Below are positions 18,544 to 28,528 of a stretch of 64,000 nucleotides of DNA, piece after piece. The position numbers and the translations under genes were made by a program. Source of the stretch: Pichia kudriavzevii (lineage: Eukaryota; Ascomycota; Pichiomycetes; Pichiales; Pichiaceae); assembly GCF_003054445.1 (NCBI RefSeq), contig NC_042508.1:1178001-1242000 (forward strand), in the 5' to 3' direction. Numbering within the stretch: the first letter of the stretch is position 1; each line of letters begins with the position of its first letter. Under the pieces are notes generated by a model, which had not been told where the DNA came from, did no database searches, and saw only the letters and a program-made list of their open reading frames with translations.

Positions 18544-19458
18544 ATGGGTTTTTTTTGGGCTTCAGTTCCTACCTCAACAGAGCAACCTAGTTCTTCTCAA
18601 AAATCTTTTGCAACCGTATGATATTTTACCCCTCCCTCTTCTCCTTTTCATCGAATTAATTACTAAACGCTGATACTAACCTCGATTCTTGTTTGTTCTT
18701 GATAGTCTCCTCCACCAGGATGTCCTATGCACGAGTCAAACGTTGATTCAAAACCCTCTGCTTGCCCTGTTGTGAACAAGGATGGCAAGGACGAAATCAA
18801 CCCGTTAACCAATATGCCATACGATATCTCAGTGCAGAAACAACCAGGACAAAAAATTGACCTGCCTACCGATAGAACGTTGTCTACAATTCCACGTGGT
18901 CTTGATACTAAAGAGGGGGTTTGGGAGTACCCATCTCCACAGCAAATGTTTAATGCGATGATTAGAAAGGGTAAAGGTGATGTTCCAGAGGATGCAGTTG
19001 AAAGTATGGTTAGTATTCATAATTTCTTGAATGAGGGTGCATGGGAGGAAATCGAAGAATGGGAAAAACCTTATACTGAACAAACGCACATCGAACCAAG
19101 GCTTTTGAAGTTCACTGGTAGACCGGATGCTTTATCGCCAAGGGCAAGATATTACAATTTTATGTCAAAAATTTTCCCAGATAAATATGGGACTGAATTA
19201 CCATTTGACAGACACGACTGGACGGTTTTGAGGAATGATGGAAATGGCAACTGGAAAGAAGTCAGATATGTCATTGATTATTATTCCGGTGGCGACGATG
19301 ATTTCGGAATGCCATCATTTTACTTGGATGTTCGTCCTGGTTTAGACAATCTTGATAATGCAGTACAAAGATGGAACCATTGGAAAGAAGAAATGAAACC
19401 TACATGGGACAAAGCACTGGGTAAAGATGTTCATTCTGATACGAAGAATAAAAGATAA
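18544..19458 (+). CDS. CYC3: Holocytochrome c synthase (cytochrome c heme lyase), spliced
   Basis: Attaches heme to apocytochrome c in the mitochondrial intermembrane space. Exon 1 (18544-18615) encodes [19 protein letters not shown] and KSFAT. A 90-bp intron (18616-18705) follows, then exon 2 (18706-19458), giving 274 residues. The N-terminus MGFFWA matches S. cerevisiae Cyc3 (MGWFWA), and exon 2 restores the Cys-Pro heme motif (PPPGCPMHE). Further family blocks are [72 protein letters not shown] and [10 protein letters not shown]. Reading from the first ATG of the long frame (18727) would lose both the start and the Cys-Pro site. S. cerevisiae CYC3, as I recall, has no intron. Confidence 0.93.
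18616..18705 (+). other. CYC3: Intron in CYC3
   Basis: The 5' site is GTATGA, the branch point TACTAAC (18674-18680) and the 3' site GATAG at 18701-18705. The length is 90 bp. It falls between codons, and removing it joins two parts that match the family. The reading frame is closed across it. Confidence 0.92.
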
Positions 19459-19623
19459 ACCTTTTTTTGCGTTATCAAGAGATTGGATTATAACTACATT
19501 CTTGAAATTGTTTCACTTTTGAATTGCTTTTCATTACCTTTCTCTTTTTTGTCCCTACACACAACTATTTAATTAACGAAACTGTAATCTTGTCTATATA
19601 TCATTTAACAATATCATACTTAT

Positions 19624-21183
19624 TCAATTCCAATAACATGCCTCACTAAAATAACTACTTATTTTAAGATTTTTCCTCCACCACACTTTTACCAATTCAA
19701 CTAAAAACTCACAATCTGAAGCACTGTAGGGGTCTAAACCTAACTGTTTTATATCATGGGCATCAACTGTTAAATCAGCCGTTTCAGATTTTTCAACAAT
19801 CTCAATCAACCCATTGAATAGCTTTAGTGTAAGCTGTTGGAAATACCCTACTATAGTGATGATCTGTTCAGTGTAATCATCGGGGAATTCATCAAAAAAT
19901 TCAAATTCAATATTAAATTCCTCTGAAATAGATTGGAAAGACTCACCTGCGGATGCCCACCATGAAAGCCCAGTCCAAATATACTCTTGGAAAGATCTTT
20001 TTTCGCTAACATCATGAGCAATTGGACATTCTTGGTTGGTGTTATTTAGGCTAGAGTATAAGATCTTATATCTTTCATGATCTTTTGGTGAGGCAAACTC
20101 ATTTTTATCTGTTAGAAGATTCGTAACTTCAGGTAATTGAAAAATGGGGTTTTTATGGATGATCGGTATTTTCACACCATAATCATAGATGGCCTTCTTG
20201 TCAAGAATAATATCATCTGTTGTAGAAGCTAAAAAGTTGTCATTGAATTCCGACAACATTTGGATGTCGTAAAGGACAACATTATACAATGGTTTGTGAA
20301 ATAATAACCTAGATATATCTCTCTTGGTAGTTTTCTGTAAAGTTACCTCTATTTGTTTTGGTATTCCTGACAAGAGAGATAAACAAAACAAAATTTTGGA
20401 CATATCACCAACACTGGAAGCCTCCTTTTTTACACCGTTAGTTTCATCAACAGCTTGAGTCACTGGATCATGTGAAGAATAAAATATTACACGTTTTCGT
20501 AATAAAGATATCTTCCATAATTTGAAAATCAAGGGACCAAAATTGTTGACCATTGGAATCAATGAACTTATCATATGGTCTTTCGGAAAGACATCACCAG
20601 AAATTCCACTAAGTAAAGACAATTTAGAAGCTGCCGGTTTTAGCTTTGGTAATGTTTGCGATACCTCGATTGGAGAAGTCTGTAGTTTAAACGAATTCTT
20701 ACCAAAGAACTGATTAAATTTTTCATAACAGTGCTCTGCTTCGGTACTCTCAGAAAAATCCATATATTCTTCTAACAAATTACCAAGATTCATTCTATAA
20801 TCCCAGAAAACCGAATAAGTCCTAGGTTTCCAATCTGTAAACTCTTCAATTTTTTCTAAATGATGTGGGTCGATGAGTATACCCAAAGAGTACAATTTCA
20901 CCTTACTTCTATCGACAGCTCCCTCTTTGTTTACCTGTCGGCAATGTTTATTTTGCTTGAATACTGATAACCCGTAGAGGATACCAGGAGAACTCAATTT
21001 TGAATGTGTAAAACAAATTGTGTCGGACTCTACGGAATGTAAACCAGATGGCATTGCTTTGAATTCCAAGCCATCGCTGTTATAAACATCATTGTCCACC
21101 GACTGAAACCATTTTAGCTCATAGCCGGTGTGGACGTCAAATTTTGCCAAGAACATGGCACATATCGGAGGTAGTGCTAGCAT
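19624..21183 (-). CDS. DENN-like protein of the LCHN/DENND11 family (Anr2-like)
   Basis: The 519 residues begin MLALPPICAMFLAKFDVHTGYELKWF, as in proteins with a longin/uDENN module (F-D-x-x-x-G-Y/N at the start). The lay-out matches the LCHN family: KLYSLGILIDP in the uDENN part, then a central block around PLIFKLWKISLLRKRVIFYSS, a DENN-type core helix and strand. S. cerevisiae YKL047W (ANR2, about 516 residues) is the likely counterpart. DENN proteins act as Rab exchange factors or scaffolds; the function of this subgroup in yeast is not established. No membrane segment is seen. Family assignment is from memory and moderate. Confidence 0.6.
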   Translation of the reverse strand: MLALPPICAMFLAKFDVHTGYELKWFQSVDNDVYNSDGLEFKAMPSGLHSVESDTICFTHSKLSSPGILYGLSVFKQNKHCRQVNKEGAVDRSKVKLYSLGILIDPHHLEKIEEFTDWKPRTYSVFWDYRMNLGNLLEEYMDFSESTEAEHCYEKFNQFFGKNSFKLQTSPIEVSQTLPKLKPAASKLSLLSGISGDVFPKDHMISSLIPMVNNFGPLIFKLWKISLLRKRVIFYSSHDPVTQAVDETNGVKKEASSVGDMSKILFCLSLLSGIPKQIEVTLQKTTKRDISRLLFHKPLYNVVLYDIQMLSEFNDNFLASTTDDIILDKKAIYDYGVKIPIIHKNPIFQLPEVTNLLTDKNEFASPKDHERYKILYSSLNNTNQECPIAHDVSEKRSFQEYIWTGLSWWASAGESFQSISEEFNIEFEFFDEFPDDYTEQIITIVGYFQQLTLKLFNGLIEIVEKSETADLTVDAHDIKQLGLDPYSASDCEFLVELVKVWWRKNLKISSYFSEACYWN

Positions 21184-21419
21184 TTTCCCTGCTTATAGTG
21201 TCTTCAAAAGAAGAGAGGTTGTCATATACTGTTGATAGGGATGGGTCTCTTTTTGGCAACCAGGCGCTTCTCAGAAATATTTCATACACTAATATGCTCC
21301 CTGGCCTGCCTTACCTTCCTGAATTGTGATTTTCTGATCTAGGCTTGTCTCTCGAGTACTTTACTTCACACTTTGCTAAACAACTAGAACTCTACTCTTA
21401 AAAAACGACGGGGGAAGAA

Positions 21420-22172
21420 ATGATTGAATACGGTAGTTTCAGTCTAATTTACCAAAATAGTGATGATTGCGTACATACCCCACCTCGAGGACATAAACGA
21501 GTTCATAGTCTTGAGGGTGAGCATGTGTCCACCACAACACCATTCAGTAGCAGTACCATTCAGCCTAAGGGGTGCTCTTTGCTTTTTCCTGGAGTGAAAA
21601 AAAAGAAGACAACAGAAGAGAAGAAAGTCAGGTTGAATAAGGAAAGAGTAGTGTCTAATTCTACGCCAGATATAATAATCAGACAGATTTACTTTCCCAA
21701 AGTCAATTTTAAAATGGTGATAGAACAAATGAAAGTTTTACGTTATATTCCATCAAATGCTGGAGTTTCATTTCCCTTGCTGGAGAAATGTGATGGGCTG
21801 TTGGGTGCAGAAATACCTTTATTGTTATTTCTATTTGATAGTTCTAACTTGTCATACCTTAAGTTTTATGAATTATTTTATGAAAAAAACATTCAAATTA
21901 TAGGCATAACTCCTGAATACAGATATTATAACAATCAGAGCTATCCGATAATACTTGATACTAATGGAAAAGTAAGTAAGGCTCTGAATATACGAAATCC
22001 ATTAGGTGGAGGAATTTACCCAATACCATCAATGTTTTTGTTTGACAGACATAAACAAGAGCTAATGAGAATCAAGCTAGGCTACGACCAAGGTGTTTTC
22101 TATGATTCCTCGTTGAAAAATAACTTGCTGTCAGTACTGATGGCTTGCGTTGACTATACTCTTAAAATTTGA
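21420..22172 (+). CDS. Thioredoxin-fold, peroxiredoxin-like protein lacking the catalytic cysteine
   Basis: Not a gene I recognise by name. The 250-residue product has a low-complexity basic N-terminal third (KKKKTTEEKKVRLNKER, possible nuclear signal). Residues from about 120 resemble an AhpC/TSA fold: IPLLLFLFDSSNLSYLKFYE, IQIIGITPE, SYPIILDTNGKVSKALNI and PSMFLFDRHKQELMRI. In true peroxiredoxins a cysteine follows the first strand (TxxC); here that stretch (SSNLSYL) has none. A redox enzyme of the usual kind is therefore unlikely, and a structural or regulatory role is possible. It is convergent with YAF9. Confidence 0.7.
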   Translation: MIEYGSFSLIYQNSDDCVHTPPRGHKRVHSLEGEHVSTTTPFSSSTIQPKGCSLLFPGVKKKKTTEEKKVRLNKERVVSNSTPDIIIRQIYFPKVNFKMVIEQMKVLRYIPSNAGVSFPLLEKCDGLLGAEIPLLLFLFDSSNLSYLKFYELFYEKNIQIIGITPEYRYYNNQSYPIILDTNGKVSKALNIRNPLGGGIYPIPSMFLFDRHKQELMRIKLGYDQGVFYDSSLKNNLLSVLMACVDYTLKI

Positions 22173-22263
22173 TTACAACTATTCCTAAGTAGCATTAATG
22201 TACACAAATACACAGACAAAAAAAACATATCTATGCTATGTATATATAATCTCAAATGCGTAT

Positions 22264-22893
22264 CTACGATTCCACCAAATTCTGTCTTTCCTTATCAAGA
22301 TTCTTGAATTCCTGTGTGCTAGCTTTAATCTTCTCGTTGATTGTATCTATTGCTTTTGAAATCCTATCAAGTTCTTCTCTTTCTCTCGCCTTCATATCAT
22401 CAGTCAATAAAGTACCTGGTTGTTTGGTTAACAGTGCAAACATCTTTTCGGTAGGCTCGTTAAAAACGATCTCATCGTACTTTAGACTTTCCACTTTGCC
22501 ATCCATACTAACGACTCCATTATAAGGGTGTAATTTCAAATGGTGTGCTAATAATACATTCTTTTCTCCACCTTCCGTATGAAAAAATATTTTGATTAAA
22601 ATCTCAAACTCCCCCCATCCTGTTTCTGTAACCTCAAAAGGTGGTGATTCTATCGTCCTTGTTGAATTTGGATAAGTATCATGCAATTTAAAAACAACTT
22701 TCTTTATATACGTTGATAGATCGTTACCTGTTGGATCTTTAACAAAGACAGTCCATGAATGTGTATGATCCTTTGGTGCAGTTGGGGGTATCGGATTAAT
22801 AGGTGAAAATTTGGTTGCTGTATTGCCATACACAATTGGTTTTGAGATAGATATTTGTTTTATTCGCTTATGTGATGATCCAGGTGGTGCCAT
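22264..22893 (-). CDS. YAF9: YEATS-domain protein Yaf9
   Basis: Reader of acetylated histone tails shared by the NuA4 acetyltransferase and the SWR1 chromatin remodeler. The 209 residues (S. cerevisiae 226) open with the YEATS domain: KRIKQISISKPIVYGNTA, then the HTHSWTVFV motif. Next are VVFKLHDTYPNSTRTIESPP, FEVTETGWGEFEI and the fold-closing HHLKLHPY. A C-terminal coiled coil (DRISKAIDTINEKIKAST) follows, as in Yaf9. Complete and ordinary. Confidence 0.95.
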   Translation of the reverse strand: MAPPGSSHKRIKQISISKPIVYGNTATKFSPINPIPPTAPKDHTHSWTVFVKDPTGNDLSTYIKKVVFKLHDTYPNSTRTIESPPFEVTETGWGEFEILIKIFFHTEGGEKNVLLAHHLKLHPYNGVVSMDGKVESLKYDEIVFNEPTEKMFALLTKQPGTLLTDDMKAREREELDRISKAIDTINEKIKASTQEFKNLDKERQNLVES

Positions 22894-23195
22894 GATTTGA
22901 TTGTCTAAGAGGTTTAGTCAAAAGAATACACTTATAAGAGACTGAATCTATAGAAAAATAGTAAATTTGAAAAAAAACGCACGCACATCAATAGGTTTTG
23001 TATCTTCACATCTACATATAATTCAGTAATATTTTTGAATACACCGTATCTGTACATTAAATTCAGTTATATATTTATGTACAAACTCAAGATAAAGATA
23101 CAAGAGTAAATACAAAGTCAAGGTAATCTAGTATAGTTTGAGGAAATGATTTACGTTCATCACTTCGGTGATAAGGGAAACTCATATTATTGGAT
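22894..23195. other. Intergenic region YAF9/SEC61
   Basis: About 300 bp between two minus-strand genes, holding the SEC61 3' end and YAF9 promoter. AT-rich; no element recognised. Confidence 0.5.
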
Positions 23196-24629
23196 TTAAT
23201 CAGAAAATGAAGCCTTAAGAGGTTTAACTAAACCACCTTCCTTTGCAGCCATCTCATAGTAACCATAGATAGTAGTTGCTGCCATCAAAATAGAGGTACC
23301 TGAGCCTAGACAACCACACATATCAGAGATGACAGACAATGCACCGATTGTTGCACCACCAAAAGCTGCCGCAGTTGGAATAATTTTCTTCAACTCTTTA
23401 TAAACAGAAGTTTCTCTGTGGCCAGCAATAACTAAGCCTTGATCCTTAAACTGCTTAGCAACATCCCTTGGAGAGGTACCAGACACCTCAATCCAAGTTT
23501 TGGAGAAAAAAGCACAAGTACCTAACACAAATGCAACATAAATAACTGTCTTGATTGGATCTAACATTGCTTCTTGGAAGTTGAGTGGAGGTTGCATGTA
23601 GTAAGATAAACCAGAAACTGCAAACAATTGTTGACCACCATGTGTTGCTTCCCAAGAACCAATTAACTTAACCAATAGATTATTTGGGAATCTGGAATAT
23701 AACATCTGGGAAATAATAAAGATATTTGAAGTTAAGGCACTTTGTAACATGATAGGCATATTAGAGGTGTAGAATAGTCTAATTGGGTAAACATTCAATG
23801 GGCCTCTTTGTCTGGTGGATTTAATTGGTAAATCAACCCTTAAACATTGTAGATAAACAACGGCAGAGAAGATGATCAAAGTTGAGAAAACTTGTGACAT
23901 GTTTGGTGCATTGTCTCTATAGAATGCGTCAATTAGGGCAGCTCTTTTGGAGGATTTAGTAAATAATAGATGAATAAATGCTAAAATAGCACCTTCGAAT
24001 TCAGAACCTCTACCTCTATTGACTAAAGTAGGAGCAAAACATTTCCATACAATTGACTCACAAATCTTTGTGGACATAAATAGAGAAGTACCGGAACCTA
24101 AACCATAACCTTTTTGCAATAATTCATCAAGTAAGATGACCATCAAAGCAGCAAAAACTAGTTGCAAGATTAACAATAAACAAACACCATAACCTAAATC
24201 AGAAGGTCTACCATACATTCCTGTTAAAACATAAACTGTAGCTTGACCAAATGATAATAGAACAGCCATTAATTTCTGAGACACTTGCATCAAATCCCTA
24301 TCTTCTTTACTTTCTGGATTGAAAGAGATGATTTGTGTACCTTGTAACAACTGGAAGATCATACCTGATGTAACGATTGGAGACACACCCAATTCCATCA
24401 AAGTACCTCTATTGGAGGCCAACATCATTCTCAACCAAAACAATGGGTCACTAGATTCGCTAGATGTGATACCGTAAAGAGGGATTTCACTCATCACTAG
24501 GAAAATGAGCAATGTGACACCAGTCCACATCATTTTCTGGTTGAAAGGAACCTTCCTCTCTGGAGCCAGCACTTCTGGGAGGTATGGTTGGAAAGGCTTA
24601 ACTAGGTCTAGAACACGGAAGCTGCTCAT
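23196..24629 (-). CDS. SEC61: Sec61 translocon channel, alpha subunit
   Basis: Pore of the ER protein-conducting channel (SecY family, ten membrane spans). The 477 residues (S. cerevisiae 480) start [20 protein letters not shown]. They contain the plug region after the first span ([18 protein letters not shown]), [19 protein letters not shown], the cytosolic loop [19 protein letters not shown] used in ribosome binding, and [20 protein letters not shown]. Codon use looks strongly biased, with few rare codons, as expected for an abundant protein. The upstream region has ACGTGGC (24772-24778), a weak echo of unfolded-protein-response elements. Confidence 0.97.
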   Translation of the reverse strand: MSSFRVLDLVKPFQPYLPEVLAPERKVPFNQKMMWTGVTLLIFLVMSEIPLYGITSSESSDPLFWLRMMLASNRGTLMELGVSPIVTSGMIFQLLQGTQIISFNPESKEDRDLMQVSQKLMAVLLSFGQATVYVLTGMYGRPSDLGYGVCLLLILQLVFAALMVILLDELLQKGYGLGSGTSLFMSTKICESIVWKCFAPTLVNRGRGSEFEGAILAFIHLLFTKSSKRAALIDAFYRDNAPNMSQVFSTLIIFSAVVYLQCLRVDLPIKSTRQRGPLNVYPIRLFYTSNMPIMLQSALTSNIFIISQMLYSRFPNNLLVKLIGSWEATHGGQQLFAVSGLSYYMQPPLNFQEAMLDPIKTVIYVAFVLGTCAFFSKTWIEVSGTSPRDVAKQFKDQGLVIAGHRETSVYKELKKIIPTAAAFGGATIGALSVISDMCGCLGSGTSILMAATTIYGYYEMAAKEGGLVKPLKASFSD

Positions 24630-24892
24630 TATGCTGTTGAATGAGAGACTGAACGTAAAGGTTAAAGGTACACCTACTAAACAAGTAAGTTCTTAACACA
24701 CGAAGAGGAGAAGAAATGCCAGCTCACTGGTAAATCATGAAAATCAGAAAACCGAGGAAGAAAAAAAATAGACGTGGCACTTTCACGCACAAACAATGAA
24801 ATTCTCCTTACTGTACAGCAATATACTGTAATAGTGTGAGCTACATGCAATATCTCTTATGCTATATAGTATGAAGTGGCTAAGGTTCGTAA

Positions 24893-26872
24893 TTAGGCAT
24901 TGGTTGGTCCATCGTAGCTTCCAACATATGTCCATCCTCCAAACTGTCTCTGCACGGATTCACTTAGGTAATCATCCACAACTGAATCCATCGGTCTCTC
25001 ATCGGTAAATTCAGAACTAATATTGGAAATATCCATAGAATTCTTAACTTGTGGCTTATATGGTGGGATATAGCCTTTACTATTCAACTTGTCCCAATCA
25101 ATGTCTTTAAAGAACTCGTGGTCCTTTATTTCCTTTACACCGTGATAACCTAGTCTCTTTGTTGGATCTCTATTCAATAATCTCGCAATAACATCCTTTG
25201 TAACCGGATCCATGTCATTGGGGAAAATCAGTGGATCTTCTAAAATTTTCTTATACATTGTTGGTACGTCTTCGTCATAGAAAGGAGGAAGAGATGTCAG
25301 CATTTCGTATAATAGAACACCTAAAGTCCAGAAATCAACTACTCTAGTATACCCTTTATTCAATAACAACTCTGGAGCTAAATACTCAGGCGTGCCACAG
25401 AAAGTGTTGGTCTTTTGGTCTAGTTTCATGTTAATCTTACATAAACCAAAATCACATAATGCAATATGCCCCTGATAATCAAGTAAAATGTTCTCAGGCT
25501 TCAAATCTCTGTAGACAATATTCAAAGAATGCAAGGTTTCAATAGCTGATAATAATTCACAAATGTAAAACTTAGCTCTTATCAATGGGAAACGCCTTGC
25601 CTTTTGTAAATGATAAAATAATTCTCCCCCATTTATGAATGACAAAACAAGATATAGTTTTTCGCTTGACTGAAAGGCAAACTTTAAAGGTACAATAAAT
25701 GGACTATTGACTCTACTTAGAACAAACTTTTCAGCCAACGTGTGAGTCACTTCCATTTTGTTAACAATATGGGCTTTCCTGATTGATTTTAAGGCATAAA
25801 TTTTCCCAGTATCCTTCTTTCTCACTTGCATCACCTTACCAAACGAGCCTTTACCAATGACTTTCAATAAATCAAAATCATCTATTGATAAAGCTTTATT
25901 TTCTTTGGTTAACGGTTTGAAGTCCAATGTTAGGTTCAACGAACCAATCAAGTCTTCATCGGTATAAGGATTCTTCAAATTTAGCCATTGATGGTTCAAA
26001 AGTCTAACTGGATGTGATTGGCTGGCACTATTATTCAGGTTTAAGTCTGATAATTTTACAATTATAGATCCAATCAAATGATCTTCCTGTTTGTTTGACT
26101 CAAGCAACGAACCTGGGATTCTAATATAAATTTGGATATTCAAATTAGCATTCATCGGTGATGTAACATCAAATACAGTCACACTGTTGAACTTTGTATT
26201 TGCAATTGTGTTACCGACAGAGCCGATCTTCTCACTCGAGTTCTCTACCTCAATAATTGCGTAGACTAGGTTATATTGAGCAACAACATTTTTATTTGGT
26301 TCTGTTGAGCTGTTTATTCTCAAAGTCGAAGGTAAATAATAAGATAAGTTAGTGTTTATTGCATCGTCTAATGAATCGTTTAACTTATTGATTTTAGAAA
26401 TCAGCTCATCTTCATTGATATGTTGGCCTAGACTGGCCAATTTAGTCAAAATTTGCTTGTTGATCCTCAAAGGTACGGGTATTTCCAAGTCTTTCGACGA
26501 ATAAACCTTAACCGTCAATAGTCCTGGCTTCATCCTACTTGTGCTGTGAAAGTCTCTTGGTAATTCCTTCTCTAACACTGGATCAGTATTTTCCAAATTT
26601 GAGGTTATTAGAGTTGGAGTTTCTTCATCTATACGTACGTTTGCAACATCATTGGCAAGTTTGTCGACATCGCTGTTGATGAGTGTCTTGCGGGAGTTCG
26701 AAAATGTCGCATGTTCTGATGAATCCACCGGTGTTTTGAGGTTGTCACCTATATGTGTTTCTGTATTTGCACTATTAGTGGTATTAATACTCAAGTCCAG
26801 ACTTGGCCTTGAATACGAGGGCTCGGAACGGTCGTCGCCTTTCCCCTTGAACAACTTCTTCCAGTTGGACAT
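24893..26872 (-). CDS. YPK1: AGC protein kinase Ypk1/Ypk2
   Basis: SGK-like kinase activated by TORC2 and Pkh1/2; controls sphingolipid synthesis, flippases and actin. The product has 659 residues (S. cerevisiae Ypk1 680). The N-terminus MSNWKKLFKGK is followed by a long regulatory C2-like part to about 330. The kinase domain starts at 333, with the glycine loop GKGSFG (340-345), Lys362, Asp456 in YRDLKPEN and DFG at 474-476. The Pkh target Thr490 lies in NTFCGTPEYLAPE. The C-terminus has the hydrophobic motif FGGWTYV with its TORC2-site threonine. All regulatory sites are present, so the kinase should be active. Ypk1 versus Ypk2 cannot be told apart. Confidence 0.95.
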   Translation of the reverse strand: MSNWKKLFKGKGDDRSEPSYSRPSLDLSINTTNSANTETHIGDNLKTPVDSSEHATFSNSRKTLINSDVDKLANDVANVRIDEETPTLITSNLENTDPVLEKELPRDFHSTSRMKPGLLTVKVYSSKDLEIPVPLRINKQILTKLASLGQHINEDELISKINKLNDSLDDAINTNLSYYLPSTLRINSSTEPNKNVVAQYNLVYAIIEVENSSEKIGSVGNTIANTKFNSVTVFDVTSPMNANLNIQIYIRIPGSLLESNKQEDHLIGSIIVKLSDLNLNNSASQSHPVRLLNHQWLNLKNPYTDEDLIGSLNLTLDFKPLTKENKALSIDDFDLLKVIGKGSFGKVMQVRKKDTGKIYALKSIRKAHIVNKMEVTHTLAEKFVLSRVNSPFIVPLKFAFQSSEKLYLVLSFINGGELFYHLQKARRFPLIRAKFYICELLSAIETLHSLNIVYRDLKPENILLDYQGHIALCDFGLCKINMKLDQKTNTFCGTPEYLAPELLLNKGYTRVVDFWTLGVLLYEMLTSLPPFYDEDVPTMYKKILEDPLIFPNDMDPVTKDVIARLLNRDPTKRLGYHGVKEIKDHEFFKDIDWDKLNSKGYIPPYKPQVKNSMDISNISSEFTDERPMDSVVDDYLSESVQRQFGGWTYVGSYDGPTNA

Positions 26873-27258
26873 GTTTGCTTATTGATGCTTCTACAGTGAA
26901 TAGACAAAAGGAATGGTGAGAGTCTACTGCTAGAAAGATGACGAGGGGTTAGGATAAACCAAAATCACTCTTACGTTGGTCTCCCTTCTCTTTTTTTTAC
27001 TAAGAAACCACAACGGAAGCGCTCCACATATCTATAAATAATAAACACGGCGTACACGTTTCACCTTCCTCCCCCCTCCGTAGTTTCCTTGTTTTGCAAG
27101 CACCAAACTCCAAACTCTACGTACAAATCGCTTTCATTAATTAAACCATCTATATAATAAGCTAGGGAATATATATATATGTGTGTGTGTATGTGTATTT
27201 TCTTTCTCATGCCACAAATTTAAAATAAGAAGGAATAAACTGCCAGTGTTTATTCAAC
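26873..27258. promoter_or_regulatory. YPK1 promoter and FBP1 3' region
   Basis: Tandem minus-strand genes. A (TA)n/(TG)n microsatellite at 27171-27196 probably lies in the FBP1 3' end. A C-rich patch (27065-27080) and TATAAATA-like sequence (27032-27041) lie on the YPK1 side. No gene seen. Confidence 0.5.
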
Positions 27259-28278
27259 CTATTTCTTGATGAATTTTAGCAAATTCTCAATTTCAGTTTT
27301 ATCACCTAACCAAATACCACTTCTTTCGTGGATCTTCTTTGGAACTAAATCCAAAATTCTTTCACCCTTATCATTGACAGCCATACCACCAGCTTGCTCG
27401 AGTAATAGTGCCATGGGGAAACATTCGTACAAGATCCTCAACTTTCCGGTCTTGGACTTTGAATCTGCTGGGTAACCGAAAACACCACCATACAATAACG
27501 TTCTGTGGACATCGGCAACCATGGAGCCAATGTACCTTGCCGAATAAGGTTTGTTGCCATTTGCCTCACTTGGAGATTTCAACGATTCAATGTAATCTTT
27601 GATTTCTTGACTCCAGTAACAAGAATTACCTTCATTGATGGAGTATATCTTTTTTTTGTTTTCAATCTTCAAGTTTGGATAAGTTAAAATAAACTCACCC
27701 AAATGTGTATCTAGAGTAAACCCATTAACACCCGAGCCGGTGGTCAACATCAAATGCGCAGATGCACCATACATGGTATAACCAGCAGCAACCATCTCGT
27801 GACCAGATCTCAACACGTCATTGATTGAACCTGTTGAACCTGGCTGGAGTCTGTAGACACCGAAAATCGTACCAACAGAGACACCAGCATCTAAATTGGA
27901 TGATCCATCAATTGGATCGCAACAAACCGCATAGTTTCCAGATGCGCCTTCAAAGATAATCAAATCTTCTTGCTCCTCCGACACTAACACCTTGACGTTA
28001 CCTGAACCTTTCATTGCATTGATGAAAATATCATCACCAATAACGTCCAATTTTTTTTGGTCGTCACCTGTGGAATTTGTTTGGCCATAGAGACCAATTA
28101 GGTTAATCAACTCAGCCCTTCTGATGGTATGAGCAATAAATTTAAATGCATATTGCAAGGCATTTAAAAGCAACGTGAGCTCACCCGTGGCATCTGGGGC
28201 ATTTTTCTGTTGTTCCTCAATGATAAAACGAGTAAGTGTGACAAGGTCTGTCTTAATAGTGTGGTTAGACTCCGACAT
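27259..28278 (-). CDS. FBP1: Fructose-1,6-bisphosphatase
   Basis: Gluconeogenic enzyme that hydrolyses fructose-1,6-bisphosphate. The 339 residues (S. cerevisiae 348) include FAHTIRRAELINLIGLYGQ-like active-site helices, VSEEQEDLI, the metal site CCDPIDGSSNLDAGVSVGT, SMVADVHRTLLYGG, and the signature LRILYECFPMALLLEQAGG. The N-terminus is MSESNHTIKTDLVTLTRFI. It lacks the Pro at position 2 that the GID ubiquitin ligase reads in S. cerevisiae Fbp1, and the RRxS protein kinase A site. The promoter has a Mig1-type site, so glucose repression of transcription is likely. Turnover by the classical Pro-degron is not. Confidence 0.97.
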   Translation of the reverse strand: MSESNHTIKTDLVTLTRFIIEEQQKNAPDATGELTLLLNALQYAFKFIAHTIRRAELINLIGLYGQTNSTGDDQKKLDVIGDDIFINAMKGSGNVKVLVSEEQEDLIIFEGASGNYAVCCDPIDGSSNLDAGVSVGTIFGVYRLQPGSTGSINDVLRSGHEMVAAGYTMYGASAHLMLTTGSGVNGFTLDTHLGEFILTYPNLKIENKKKIYSINEGNSCYWSQEIKDYIESLKSPSEANGNKPYSARYIGSMVADVHRTLLYGGVFGYPADSKSKTGKLRILYECFPMALLLEQAGGMAVNDKGERILDLVPKKIHERSGIWLGDKTEIENLLKFIKK

Positions 28279-28398
28279 GGTTGTGCTCTTCTAAATGCTG
28301 TTAATAACCAAGCCCCTTTTTTTTCGTTCAACTTCTTCTTCTTATTCTTTCCCAATCGGCTCCTTTTTCAACCCATTGCATTCAAAGAAAGGAGATCC

Positions 28399-28409
28399 CC
28401 CCGCATTTA
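28399..28409 (-). promoter_or_regulatory. Candidate Mig1 glucose-repression site
   Basis: On the minus strand this reads TAAATGCGGGG, an exact fit to the Mig1 consensus WWWWN-SYGGGG including the AT-rich flank. It lies about 120 bp upstream of the FBP1 start; FBP1 is a classic Mig1-repressed gene. Binding is inference. Confidence 0.6.
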
Positions 28410-28480
28410 TAGCTTTTTGATATACCCCGGAACCAAGATACAGACAATTTCCGAAAATGGGAAATGTGGATGGAAATGGG

Positions 28481-28528
28481 AATGAAAACGAAAATGAAAA
28501 CGAAAATGAAAACGAAAATGAAAACGAA
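28481..28528. repeat. 12-bp minisatellite (AATGAAAACGAA)x4
   Basis: Four perfect tandem copies, followed by degenerate copies (AATGAAAATGTA and similar) to about 28565. Every third base pattern is regular, but no coding frame is convincing. Located about 200 bp upstream of FBP1. Confidence 0.9.

Noticed and set aside
24772-24778. ACGTGGC upstream of SEC61 as an unfolded-protein-response element
   Set aside because: Only a partial match to yeast UPR elements, and the Hac1 specificity of this species is unknown.
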